44,596 nucleotides of DNA from Mnemiopsis leidyi (Eukaryota; Ctenophora; Tentaculata; Lobata; Bolinopsidae), in NCBI GenBank assembly GCA_000226015.1, contig JH154478.1:53262-97857 (forward strand), read 5' to 3'. The notes under the pieces are model-generated. The model was not told where the DNA came from, ran no database searches, and saw only the letters and a program-made list of their open reading frames with translations. Made by a program: the position numbers and the translations under genes. This document shows, piece by piece, positions 22,074 through 32,564 of this stretch; within the stretch, counting starts at the first letter, position 1, and each line of letters opens with the position of its first letter.

Positions 22074-22239
22074 CTTGGTCATAGCTTTAGTTTTAGCAAT
22101 GTGATGTAGATCAGGGGAGACGGGGTGCTTGTTCAACATGTGAAGCTGCTTCAGTTGGGACTGCCACAAGTACAGCTCCTCCACCGAAATACTGCTCTCC
22201 TCCCAACCATAGACCAAACTCTTAGGTCTGACAGCCCTC
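22074..22239 (-). CDS. RADIL: RADIL-like exon, N-terminal extension
   Basis: 166-nt exon, acceptor CATTTCTACAG|G and donor ACCAAG|GTCAGT. It reads RAVRPKSLVYGWEESSISVE, then ELYLWQSQLKQLHMLNKHPV. It begins in phase 2, and its only in-frame ATGs are well inside the conserved-looking helix, so at least one coding exon lies upstream. I do not recognise this segment from vertebrate RADIL. Confidence 0.82.
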
Positions 22240-22380
22240 CTGTAGAAATGTATTGGTTTAGGCAAGTACAGAGATAGGGCTGGCGTGAAAGGTTATTAGT
22301 TTTTTAGTTTATCACTACATCCAAAATATTTGGAAAAAATCATAACACGTAGACATTAGATGTGTTAGAGATTCCTTCAC

Positions 22381-22405
22381 CTTGGATATACGGAAAATTC
22401 GCCGG
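22381..22405 (-). CDS. RADIL: Candidate 25-nt microexon of the RADIL-like gene
   Basis: Acceptor GATTATTCACAG|CC and donor ATCCAAG|GTGAAG enclose 25 nt that enter in phase 1 and leave in phase 2, exactly what the exon at 22074-22239 needs. It codes for GEFSVYP plus two split codons. It would join any of the three upstream candidates that end in phase 1. Confidence 0.5.
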
Positions 22406-22478
22406 CTGTGAATAATCAACAACTTGTAAGAGTACCGAAATTTGTCTCGAACAATAAATAATTTGTAGGAATACTTAC

Positions 22479-22539
22479 TGGGTGCCTTAACTCGAGGTAA
22501 AATTTCTAAGTAATCTACGACAGCGCTAGGCAGCACCAG
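22479..22539 (-). CDS. Candidate upstream exon ending in a strong donor
   Basis: 61 nt, acceptor ACTGTGTAG|CTG and donor GCACCCA|GTAAGTATT (near-consensus). The open frame reads LVLPSAVVDYLEILPRVKAP. It leaves in phase 1 and so could splice to the microexon at 22381-22405. It has no ATG in frame, and its own upstream partner is unknown. Confidence 0.3.
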
Positions 22540-23952
22540 CTACACAGTTAAGTATATGTCAAGTCTTAATACTTCGTCTTAAGTACATGTGTCACTTTCC
22601 CAATTAGTAATGAATATTATTCGAGTTTTACAAGATGTTTCCGGTGGTAGCTTAGTTTTATCGGCGGGAAAGGTTTCCATACTCAGTATTTTGGAGATAG
22701 TGCAAGGTTGGGGTCAGGGTCAGAATGTTGTGAAATGTGTGGATAAGCTGTGAACTAAGGTTGAAGTGGCTCGACTTGCTAGTTGGTGGATTAGCGTTGA
22801 GTTATCGTGAGCTTGCCGTCGTTAGATATGTATCCGAGAAAATACTTTCTTGTGTTTACATTGGCAAGATACACAGCACGACAGCAACATTAAACAAATG
22901 TAAACAGGTGTGAAAACACTTGTTATCAAAACAAGTACAGACAGCTCTTTCTTTAAAGTTAGCTCGTTTGTAAGACAAAAGTATCTCGTAAGCTAAAATA
23001 AGAAGGGGAGACCAATTTCACGTTTAAATTTTCCTATTTCTGCCCAAAAAAGGGCGGCCCCCCTCGTCAAGCGTGCAGATAATCAGTGTTTCCGTGTGGG
23101 CGGTGCTATAATTGGGATTGTATGAAGTTGTCAGCAACTCAGGGTGGCCACGCTGCAGAGCAAACGAGCTCGGTAAGCAGCTTGTAACTGTATAAGTGGG
23201 ATCACGTGATCTATAATCACCGTGTCTTCTTGGTAAATTGCACGTGCAAATGAAGTGCGATAATCAGAGTTTTCAATAGAACGTGCCAGTGCAGAGCAAC
23301 AGCCGATAACGTCGATGTTAACTTGAATGACTTCATGCAGGAAGATGCTAATTTGCACATTTCGGCAAAAATTCAATTTTTTGTACTTAAAGTGATAAGT
23401 TTTCATACTGCAAAATTGTTGGAAAAAAATCGGGCTATCTTTAAATGAAATAAAACATAAGAAATGTTGATTTTCATCCATGTATTCGCCCTTGGTGTGA
23501 GATGAGAAGAATTTGCGGGTCGGATAACGGCCTGGTCAGCATGTTGTAACCATGACAACACTAAATACAATAACAAACACCTCGTCGCAACCAGAACTCC
23601 CAAGTTTATCCAAACATCACTTTCACTATAAAATTCACATCACCAGTTTACGTGTTGCGTCTGCTATAACTCCAGCAGACAGCACTATTTTAAAAGAACA
23701 CGTCATCACAACATTCCAATTTCCAATGTCTCCAATAACGTTGCCTGTCCGTATCATCTACTCAAATCTTCAACCTACATGATTCAGATAATCTCCATCT
23801 ACCCCGTAAAACCCTCCCACTAGTCTGGAAGAGATCCAGCCCACAATTAAGTGTCGAGATAAGCTCTAAGAAAACCAGGAGAGGGCCACCTATGTCCTAA
23901 ACTTCAGTCTCACTTATCTCGACAACTTTATAGAACCGGCAAGACTGCTTAC

Positions 23953-23995
23953 CACTCGCTCGGAGCTCAGAGCTAATGGCTACGTCCGCGGTCAT
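23953..23995 (-). CDS. Candidate alternative first coding exon
   Basis: An ATG at 23995 (minus strand) opens MTADVAISSELRAS and ends at the donor GCGAGTG|GTAAGC in phase 1. The phase fits the microexon at 22381-22405. A short peptide with a plausible composition, but chance cannot be excluded. Confidence 0.25.
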
Positions 23996-24589
23996 GCACA
24001 CCGCAGGTAAACTTGGGGGGCTAATCACGCAACTTAGCACATTTAAATCGTAAAACTTTACATGCTCCGTCCGGCAAACTACTTCGTTACGGTCCTCTGG
24101 CTTTTTGTGCGATTAAAATGTTAAATTAAAAGTGGTGAATAAATGATTGACGCGTTGTCAAATGGTGAACTGATAAAACGCAGAAAAGATCGTGAAAAAA
24201 GCGCGGTTAAGATTTCCAGTCGAAGTCGAGTTAAGGGATATCGCCAAACTCAGGGAGTCCGGTCCTTACCATGAACTATCACCTTATTTGGAGGGATCCC
24301 AAAATGCCTTCATGATGTTAAAGTAGCACCCGATACCAAAATTAGGGGCCACACCGCAATGATAGAACAACAAACAATAGGACCTGGACAAATTATTGTC
24401 CCAACATTGGGTCGCTTTGTTTTCCTCCGGGGGACGGTAGGGTATAGCTTGTCACCTAATCTTATACTTATTTTAATTCGGACACTCCAACAGCCACATG
24501 TTACACAAGTGTAACGGCCAATTACAGGAGGCCGAATGTACAATTATACATACACGCCAGTGACGGTTAAGGTAGTGTGTACCATACTT

Positions 24590-24815
24590 TTATCGCCCGA
24601 GACTTCGCTGCAATGGGCAGCTACTCATTTAACCCTCACACCCGATTTCTCGAGCATTTGGCTGAGTGGACCGTGGGGCTGCATAGATCCAACGGAATCC
24701 TTAGCTGAGCATCAACGATGCTCACCCCATGGCCAGTGCCGCAGCTGGGAATCGAACTGCTAACCTTTCGATTAGCAGATAGACGATTTAACCGACTGCG
24801 CCACTGAGCCATTGT
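24590..24815 (-). mobile_element. tRNA-derived SINE-like element
   Basis: On the minus strand, 24810-24738 reads like a tRNA head. The A box is TGGCGCAGTCGG (24803-24792), there is an anticodon-loop-like CTGCTAA, and the B box is GTTCGATTCCC (24757-24747). The acceptor, anticodon and T stems do not pair, so it is not a functional tRNA gene. About 140 bp of unrelated body sequence follows (to about 24590, end uncertain). Target-site duplications were not identified. Confidence 0.6.
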
Positions 24816-26320
24816 CCGAGGTACCAATAGGGACTTGGATTGAAGCCAGGAATTTTTTAACTGCGGTCTAACAATGACTACTTGTGGACCGGACAAAAGA
24901 GAAAACGATATCCCCGGATTGATTTAACTCATTTTCATCCAGGAATGAATTACACTTCCCGCTCAACCTCATGTCGCCTACACCAAATCTAACGACTCCA
25001 TAGTTTACAGGTCTAAATAAACCTTGGTACCGAGGCTGTAGGTCTACAGATCTCAAAACACTGCAAGGTACAAGCCTAATTGCGCTGACAAGACAAATCT
25101 CCACGAAGACTTTCAGGCTCAGACGACTCCAATTTCGAGACTTGAGGTAAGATTTACAGTGGTTGCAAGCGTGGGCGGCTCAGTCTACAATCAAACACTT
25201 CTCCATGGCCACTCACAAGTCACAGTACCTAAACGTTTTGTTTAAAAAGCATGGAGATAATGGACAAAAAAAAGTATGGCAAAGCATGAAAAACCCCAAG
25301 TTTCACGGTAACAAATAACGTAGTGCAAGCTGTACAAACAATAATATAAGTATACAGAGGGAAAGTGAAGTGTAACATCCGAGCGGTCGAGAACACTACT
25401 ACACATATCCCGAGAGAGAGAGAGAAAGATCTAAGGGTTTATCAGTTCAAGGTTTTCCTTTTATTGAGTTCTCTCAGCCCGGACAGAGAGAGAGAGAATA
25501 TCCCAACACTTACTTACAGTTAGTAACGAAACATCTGTACATTACATAATTGACAACTTTTTCAGGTTTCGACAAATTCCGTGTTAATTGTAAACCCGGA
25601 TGGAGCAGCTTATCAGTTAGTCCGACAGAGATGGGGGCCCAACAGGTGTCATGAAAATGATGAAATCTGGAATTTTCAGAGAGCATGTTTTCAGCGCTGC
25701 TCGGGCAACTGCCGTCATGGATTTCAGGGCGAAGTTGTACAAAAGTTTTGAATCAAATCAACAAGTTCTAAGACTTGTTGAGAGAGTGACTTAATGCAGC
25801 GAGTCGAAAATTGTTAAGACACCTCCAAATAAGGGCATGTACTTAATTGTAGTCCACTTTACTTTAAGGAGCTTAATTCTCAGGAGATACGTGTGGGATA
25901 CGAGTACTTTGGAAAATGTCTGAAGGATGGAATGCAGGGAGACTGAAACTGTGCGTGCTATAGTGAAACTTAGTAATGTTTCCCACTTACAAGACGTACT
26001 TCGTTAACTGGTATTAAGATAGATAACATAGAAAAATAGCAAAATACTAGAAGTCAACTCAGGTAGGTTGACTTTAATTCGAAGAATGACTTAAATAAAT
26101 GCACAAACAGTCGAATTTCTCACATTTACCAGGAACAAAACCCAATACAATGTTTCAGATAGAAGTTTGTAGATTTGTAACAAATATAAACCTGTGTTTG
26201 AGATTGGTCTTGCTAGCATCGCACACGTTGTAGGAATGGGAACGTCGCACATTCTTTATCATTTTCGTTAGCTTTCTCGTCTGCATTATAAGTTCATCCC
26301 CACCTGCTGTTTTAGCAAGG

Positions 26321-26412
26321 AGTTAGTTATTAGTTAGTTAGTTATTAGTTAGTTATCAGTTAGTCGTTAGTTAGTTAGTTATTAGTGAGTCTGTTATTAG
26401 TTAGTTAGTTAA
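26321..26412. repeat. GTTA-type microsatellite
   Basis: About 92 bp of AGTT/AGTTATT units with scattered substitutions. Confidence 0.85.
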
Positions 26413-27671
26413 GGTATGTAAAAGTTTCAGTTGATAATTACAGCGTATAGGCTCAAAATTGTTCAAAGTAGTTTACAGTAAAAGCTAATGTTAAAGGATA
26501 CTTAAGGTAGACTGCAGCTAATTATGTCTCATCAAATTAACACTTTTGACTTTACTAGCAAGATCTGGCAAACATGCAATAGATAAATAGCCTTAGTAAG
26601 TACTAAAAGTAGTAGTAATGTAATTTAACGAAATATTCCAGCCTCTAACTCAAATTTACCATTAGAATACAAGAAATTGACAGATCTAATAGTGTTATGA
26701 CGATGGCTACTTGTTCATCTGCTAAAAATAATGGCTATGATGACTTGTTTCTATAGCACGACCCTCAAAAGTAGAAAGTTTGTATCACAATATACCCGAG
26801 CACTTGTTCAATGTACGTTCAGTGTGTAAAAATAAATACAACAACAAATCAACCATGCGTAACACTTAAAGCTTGACTTCTACGCAGTAAACAATCAACC
26901 ATTTTCTCATGGCGTTTTCACACTATTTCCAAGAAAAAAACTCTATTGTATGACTCAGTTCTTTAGGATCAAACCACTTAACACAATATTGCAGCAAAAC
27001 TCTTCAACATCAGGCAACGCGAGGGATTACTCCTCAAAATAGATAAACTGATTCCGGAAGTCTGTACAATGACATAATTTTCTGCTTATCGGATGACCTA
27101 ATGGCTTTGTTCCAAGCATTACCCAGATACTAAGATACTATTCTAACTTTTAGACATAATTAGCCACGACCCACAATCTGAAGAAACCATTGTCTTGCAA
27201 GAAAGACTTAACCTACGAATTATTTCTGCGGAGCTGGGAGGATTGTCAGAAAATTGGTGGAAAAATTGAATCTTAAATTGAAAATTTCACACAAACTCTA
27301 GATTATGACGGTTCAATGACAAAGCAAATAATAATTTTGTTATTATACCATTATCAGATCAACAATCTTTGTGGATCACACATAATATGACACTGAATGT
27401 CTAATTTTAGAGAGTGTCATAATCATCTCGCGACAACATGAGAAAGCTAGCAGAAATATAACTAGGCGTTTGGGGAGTGGCTTGTGAAAGCGAAAATTGT
27501 GATTCTAGAAGGAAAGAGCTCATTCTTTCGGAAGAGGTTTTCTAATAAGAGGTATTCGTCAACGGCGAATTGGTAAAAATGGTCAAATATGTTAAAATCA
27601 AGCAGAAATATCAAATATTAGATCTATTCCCACCGTTCCAGATAAGACAAGGAACAAACCCGCCCCCAAAA

Positions 27672-27799
27672 GTAGAAACTAGAAAACACAAGAAAACAGG
27701 CTGTAAAAACAGCTCACTAACAAAAACCTACCTGTGTAGAAACTAGAAAACACAAGAAAACAGGCTGTAAAAACATCTCACTAACAAAAACCTACCTGT
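27672..27799. repeat. 64-bp tandem duplication containing a splice donor
   Basis: Copy 1 (27672-27735) and copy 2 (27736-27799) differ at one position (CAGCTC versus CATCTC). The shared end is ACCTACCTGT. On the minus strand this is ACAGGTAGGT, the donor of the exon at 27796-27890. The duplication therefore placed a second copy of the donor 64 bp further into the intron. Confidence 0.95.
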
Positions 27800-27890
27800 G
27801 TTAAGGGTGATGGTGTCGTGGTCGCTCCCCATGTGTATTCCACTCTCTGTCGACACTGCGCTAGCTAAACTCCTTCTGCCGGGCCCCGAC
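27796..27890 (-). CDS. Candidate 5' exon of the RADIL-like gene
   Basis: 95-nt exon, acceptor ACCTCAACAG|G and donor AACACAG|GTAGGT. The open frame reads SGPGRRSLASAVSTESGIHM and GSDHDTITLNT, a Ser-rich regulatory-type segment. It enters in phase 2 and leaves in phase 1, which matches the microexon at 22381-22405. Good splice sites and coding-like composition support it. Membership of the RADIL-like gene is inferred. Confidence 0.5.
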
Positions 27891-28079
27891 CTGTTGAGGT
27901 AACGGTGAGAAATAGGGTTGAAAAAGAAAGTTAGAGGGCGTTTTGTTTTTTATTGAGATAATTGGATAATTTTCTGACTGTTCTTTGTATATAATCTAGA
28001 ATTTTTGTCAAATATCAAGATTAGAAACTAATGAAGTGGCCAAGGAGAGTTGGGTGATTTTGATTTTTGAGTGAATTAT

Positions 28080-28126
28080 GTAAGTAGAATAGTAAGTAGG
28101 AAGTAAGTAAATAGTAAGTAGTATAG
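28080..28126. repeat. AGTA-type microsatellite
   Basis: Short irregular run of AGTAAGTAG-like units. Confidence 0.6.
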
Positions 28127-28194
28127 CTAATTTCAAAGAACATATAACTTGGTCTGATCTGCCGCGAACTTACATTTTAATCATACTGTGACAC

Positions 28195-28343
28195 TTAGAA
28201 ATATTGGTTTTAGCCCGGGAGACGTTCAGTGAAACACTTCTTCTTACATCTTTACTTCCTTTACTCTTCCCTTTCTTGGCTCCGGGCATTCTCACATTGA
28301 AGTTGAGTCGACCCAGGGAACCTAGAGACCAACTCTTCTTCAT
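28195..28343 (-). CDS. Candidate start exon, basic peptide MKKSWSLGSLGRL
   Basis: An ATG at 28343 (minus strand) opens a 57-codon frame to a TAA at 28170. It starts MKKSWSLGSLGRLNFNVRMP and contains the basic run GAKKGKSKGSKDVRRS. The codons look like real coding sequence. A donor TTCTAA|GTGTCA at 28195 would leave phase 2 and fit the exon at 27796-27890, but it is weak. A better donor-like GAT|GTAAGA at about 28248 is phase 0 and would not fit. It may instead be a separate small gene. Confidence 0.35.
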
Positions 28344-28355
28344 GTCTACTTTCAG

Positions 28356-28516
28356 GTAACCAGGTAAGTTACTTAGTTACCAGTTTAGTAACTTAGTAAG
28401 CAGGTCAGTTTCTTAGTTACCAGGTTGGTCACTTAGCTACCAGGTAAGTTAATTAGTTGCCAAGTTAGTTTTTTAGTTACCAGATTATTTACTTAATAAT
28501 CAAGTTAGTTACTGAT
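28356..28516. repeat. Degenerate minisatellite of TTAGTTACCAGGT-like units
   Basis: About six diverged copies of a unit near 25-27 bp built on TTAGTTACCAGGTAAGTTACT. It lies just upstream of the candidate start exon on the minus strand. Confidence 0.7.
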
Positions 28517-30768
28517 AATTTACTTGTCATTCTAAATAACTAAGAAATCTGGAATGAACCAAGTAAAGTCAGAGCCAAAATCTTAAAAGAAACACAAACT
28601 AAACCTCACAATTTCGTGAACCCTAATCTTATACATCCGGGAATATTCTTCAAGATGATAACCGACAGAAATACCATATAATTGACAGAACACATGGCAA
28701 GGTAACAAAGTGCATTAGATCACATCTAAATTCTGGTGCGGCGCCAGCACCTTTCGGGTTGTTTAACAACACGCGAAACCTCAAAAAACCATATTATCGC
28801 GTGCCGGCGTCGGTGGCTCGTTTTCACTTTGATTGACAAAATGTCAAAATGATGTCTGAGATTGACCCTTTGAGCAACAAACATGATCGGAATTGACAAA
28901 GAAACGTTAATCAACATACCAAGGATCAGGGGAGGGAAAAACCAATACCTAGTCATGTCTTGTATTGGAGGCAGTTAAGCTGTCAATAACCTCTCCCAGC
29001 AAACAACTAGTAAAGATAACGGCTCAAGCCGCCGCAGTCTAGAAACCAAATCAACACCACAGCCTTCAACAGTTTTAACTGTTAAACAGAGAAAAAACTC
29101 TAAAAATTTTATTGAAATGCGATCAAAGGCCTAAGGGCGGTTGGGCTGTTTGGAGGCGCAGTTCGATCCAACTGTTACAGCAGTTACCAAGCAACGTAAA
29201 ACAGTCCCCTAGCAACAGAGATTTACTTAGCAACATACAATCACGAAGTACAAGATATAGGACTAAGTAAGAGGAGGAAAGGTAACAATTTATCAATATG
29301 TGAGAACAAATATACAGGGTGCAGAGTAGATCAATCTACCACGTGACATGAGATGCCCACCAATAGAACCGCCCAGATCGGATCACGTGACAAAGAAGAT
29401 GACAAAGCGAGTGTTGAGTATCTGTAGACACGAGAGAAGGAGCACACTTAACGTCTAGAAACAGCTCAATAGTTAGTCGTGAAGTGTCAGTGGTGATGTT
29501 TAATACACTGTGTCCGGGTAACACAGTTTGTTACAAAATGTTACAGGACTGTTACAGCTGTAACACATCCCCAAGCTACAGCGACAGATCTCACAATCAG
29601 TAACGCCGACGGATGAGAAAAAGTCTCACACAACAAAGTTGCTCTCAACACTTACAACTCCCGTGTCCTGCCCACCTAGTCCTCCTTGTAACACTACCTC
29701 TCTCTTCACTACCAAGTTTTTAGAAATTTCTCTGAAGAGAAGGAGGACCGGGCAGATCTGGTCGAAAAAGTGAAAAAATATCCGAGGAAGAATGGTCTGA
29801 CAAGGGTAGAACCAGTCGGCGAGCAGGGAAACCGGGCATGGTAAGCAAAACAAGCCCGACATAAATTTAGGGATAATCACATAATTAATCACGGTAATTA
29901 GGAGGGATAATGGGCGCAGAAGAAGGTGAAGGCTGGTCGCACAAGAAACGCGGCACGAAGTTGCACGAACAAAATACGCTGATGACAACACTGTCACTGC
30001 GTGGGTAGGGCAAAAATACCCAAATTTAAAACTGACAGACTGACAGAGCAACTGCCGAACAAGAGAGAGTGGCGTAATTTAAATAGGCTGTCATTTCTGG
30101 ATGGTGCGGAACCGTTTATTTTACATAATGACCCCGAAAATTTAACCATGCAATTAAACAGAATGAAATAAATATTAAAGATACATATTATGCATTATAC
30201 TATATAAATAATCAAAGAATCATTATACTATAGAAATGAATCAAAGAACTATAGTTCTATAAGAGTACTATTATAAAATACCAATTTAAGCACAATAAAA
30301 GTACTTTGAAAGCACTACTAAACTAACAGTAAAGTTCCGACAAGCTACAGAACAAGCGAAACAATTCTCAGACAACAAGAAGAAAACATTCAAAACATAC
30401 AACGCCACACAATGGCTGTTAGATGGCACGTTCATAGAAGCAATATTGCAGTTTTGTGTTGTGTGTGTAGGTGAGGCCGTGTTCTACTGCCAATTAAGTG
30501 TGCAGTAGGGCATTGTACCGTGTCTCGCTAATTGGTTCATTAACTGAGGAGGAAGAGGTGATAGTAACTGCAGAAACTTGGGGGAGGATGGAATGTGTCC
30601 CAAGTGTCTCGAGAATGCGTCTCAACAACTGAATGTGTTCTAATACGAGCCATAAACAATTCTCATATTGTGTCTCAATTGCCTTATGATGAGGAAGTGT
30701 GTCTTTTGAGTTTATTTTTGACAAAAAACTAAAAATCGAAAGTCGCGGCAGAGTCGAGTAATGATGGA
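28517..30768. other. Non-coding region, possible promoter side of the RADIL-like gene
   Basis: No supported exon. A 141-residue minus-strand ORF (29626-30051) lacks motifs. An X-box-like site (29183-29195) and two CACGTGA sites (29339-29345, 29384-29390) lie here. These would suit an upstream regulatory region, but no transcription start can be fixed. Confidence 0.45.
29183..29195. promoter_or_regulatory. RFX X-box-like site
   Basis: GTTACC-A-AGCAAC, two RFX half-sites with a 1-nt spacer. Motif match only. Confidence 0.35.
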
Positions 30769-30933
30769 GGGCGGTAAGACATGGGTGGGTGGTAAGACAT
30801 GGGTGGGCGGTAAGACACGAGTGTGGCGGTAAGACACGAGTGGGCGGTAAGACACGAGTGGGCGGTAAGACACGAGTGGGCAGTAAGTAAGACACGAGTG
30901 GGCGGTAAGACACGAGTGGGCGGTAAGACACGA
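30769..30933. repeat. 18-bp minisatellite, about 9 copies
   Basis: Units of GGGCGGTAAGACACGAGT with early variants (ACATGGGT) and one unit containing an extra AAGT. Because 18 is a multiple of 3, minus-strand frames read as repetitive PTRVLP or SYRPLV peptides, which I do not regard as coding. Confidence 0.95.
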
Positions 30934-32483
30934 TCCAGCTGTTTTGTATTCCAGGAATGGGAATGAACTACACCACTGTTTCCATGATATCAACCATATT
31001 ATCCAGGTATAATAGTCCAGGTTTAATCAAAGTGTAATCCAGGTATAAACTGCTACCTTGAACACCTTAAACCGACTTCAAGACACACAGCTCTGTACAC
31101 AGTGTCAGAGTGCAGGTACTACTAGCACTAACCATCAGACAATAATATGTGTACAACATCAGACAATACGTATAACAATGCAAGCAGACTAGAAAAGCTA
31201 TATAGGCTAAGCAGTGATTGATATGATAATACTCCGTTAAAGTCTATCTCTAGTTGCTGGGTCAGCTAGTCAATATTATAACAATCGAGACAAAACACGG
31301 TCCACTGTGCCTTGGAGGATCGACAGAATATTCTAGATCGAATACCGACTAAATTTACCTCCAAAACTTACTATTAATCAAGCAACAATTACCGCCCGCT
31401 TCACACGGTAGCAGTTGTTAGGAGTTACGCCCAGTTGTAGAAGTAGTTGTACAAACATATCACGTGATTAATCACTACACCACGTGACTGAAGGAGAGAG
31501 AATCCCCAGTAAAACAGAAACTGCACACCGCAAAACGATCCTGCAAAACAACGGACAAGGCTACAGCTCCTAAAATTGGACGTTTGAAACGTATAAAAGT
31601 ATGCACTAGTAAGTTTTATTAAAGCACCCCTATCAAATAACTTCCAATTATCGCCAGTGCTGCGGTCCGAGTATTGTCGAATTTACCGGACTTACAGGGT
31701 CACGGCAGCAAGGTCGAACTGACTTGGGAGCCCCAGGTTCTGTCAGGGGCCATTATAGATTACATCACGTTACACGTGACAGAAGAGGTAATCGCATTCT
31801 TCGGCGGGGGCAATCACATTCTTTTGGGAAAGAATGCATGCAGAAAGAATGTCAAACACCGGAAAATGGCGAGAAGGTGGTTTCAATTAAAACTGGGCAA
31901 GCTCGTGAGTTTGCTACCAAAACAAATAAATTGAATGGAGGAAGCAAAGAAACATTAAAAGATGACAATCTGACAGAAATCATAAATATGTCAAGAGCAA
32001 ACTGACAGTCTGTAGAGCTGTGGCTAACGTTAAAACTCAAATATGGCAAATATTGCACTTCAGTTCTCCCCTTGGCATGATTGGGTGTGTCTGGTCACGA
32101 TTTCGTGATAGTTCATCATCCGTCAAGTTGTGACGGACGGTGAACCATCTCGGTAACGCTTTAAGACACGCCATCAGTTTCTGACGCAAATAAACGGCAG
32201 AAATTGTGAGCGCAAAACATAAGCGTTTATGTCTACCAATCAACAACGTTAGTTGAGATATTGCGTAGAAGAAAAGGTAAGGATAGCTAATGAGCTGATG
32301 ATTGGATAACAATCATAATCGTATATTTGATAACGGTGTATATTTTTGAGATAATGCGATAGAAATTCTACGGGACAATTATGCAGTAGATCCCGGCCCG
32401 TTAGCTTGTCAGAGATAGGTTAAAATATCGTGACAGTTCATATAACAGATCCGCTCAAGTTTAAAGGATTCCCTCTCATTGTT

Positions 32484-32486
<3 letters not shown>
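30934..32486. other. Non-coding region
   Basis: No supported gene. Overlapping ORFs of 86-93 residues at 31674-32312 on both strands have no recognisable features. One TCACGTGA octamer is at 31460-31467. Confidence 0.5.
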
Positions 32487-32534
<48 letters not shown>

Positions 32535-32564
32535 NNNNNNNNNNNNNNGAGAGAGAGAGAGAGA
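32487..32564. repeat. GA microsatellite with 14-N gap
   Basis: (GA)n broken by N at 32535-32548. The gap is internal to the repeat. Confidence 0.97.

Larger units (their letters stand above)
6081..22239 (-). other. RADIL: RADIL-like gene, spliced model (RA-FHA-DIL-PDZ)
   Basis: Multi-exon minus-strand gene. From 5' to 3' the coding exons are 22239-22074, 21485-21343, 20678-20606, 20394-20311, 18415-18293, 17924-17837, (15342-15208 optional), 14786-14546, 11682-11531, 11377-11252, 10627-10392, 10302-10070, 9906-9737, 9323-9122, 8957-8771, 7467-7334, 7156-7031 and 6784-6081. All junctions are AG..GT and phase-compatible. The product is about 1100 residues: RA domain, FHA-like domain, DIL domain, then a C-terminal PDZ. 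From the known family, RADIL binds Rap1 through RA and links it to adhesion, cell migration and spreading. Afadin has two RA domains, and Rasip1 lacks PDZ, so RADIL is the best fit. The first coding exon is uncertain because 22239 begins in mid-codon. One exon holds a frameshift at about 9778-9788. Introns range from about 90 nt to 3 kb and contain the repeats and the larger assembly gap listed separately. Confidence 0.88.
22540..27671. other. Mostly non-coding region, probable 5' introns of the RADIL-like gene
   Basis: 5.1 kb with no firm exon. It contains a candidate alternative first exon (23953-23995), a SINE-like element (about 24590-24815), GA runs near 25410-25425 and 25484-25497, and a GTTA repeat (26321-26412). 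The ORFs of 66-116 residues here show no family motifs. Confidence 0.55.

Noticed and set aside
24738..24810. Functional tRNA gene with anticodon GCT
   Set aside because: The A and B boxes are good, but the acceptor, anticodon and T stems do not pair. It is better explained as a SINE head.
29626..30051. 141-residue minus-strand ORF
   Set aside because: No domain, odd Cys/Phe/Leu-rich composition, and an overlapping open frame on plus. No ATG-based gene structure could be supported.
30494..30931. 145-residue Pro/Arg/Val-rich repetitive ORF
   Set aside because: A product of the 18-bp minisatellite. No non-repeat coding signal.
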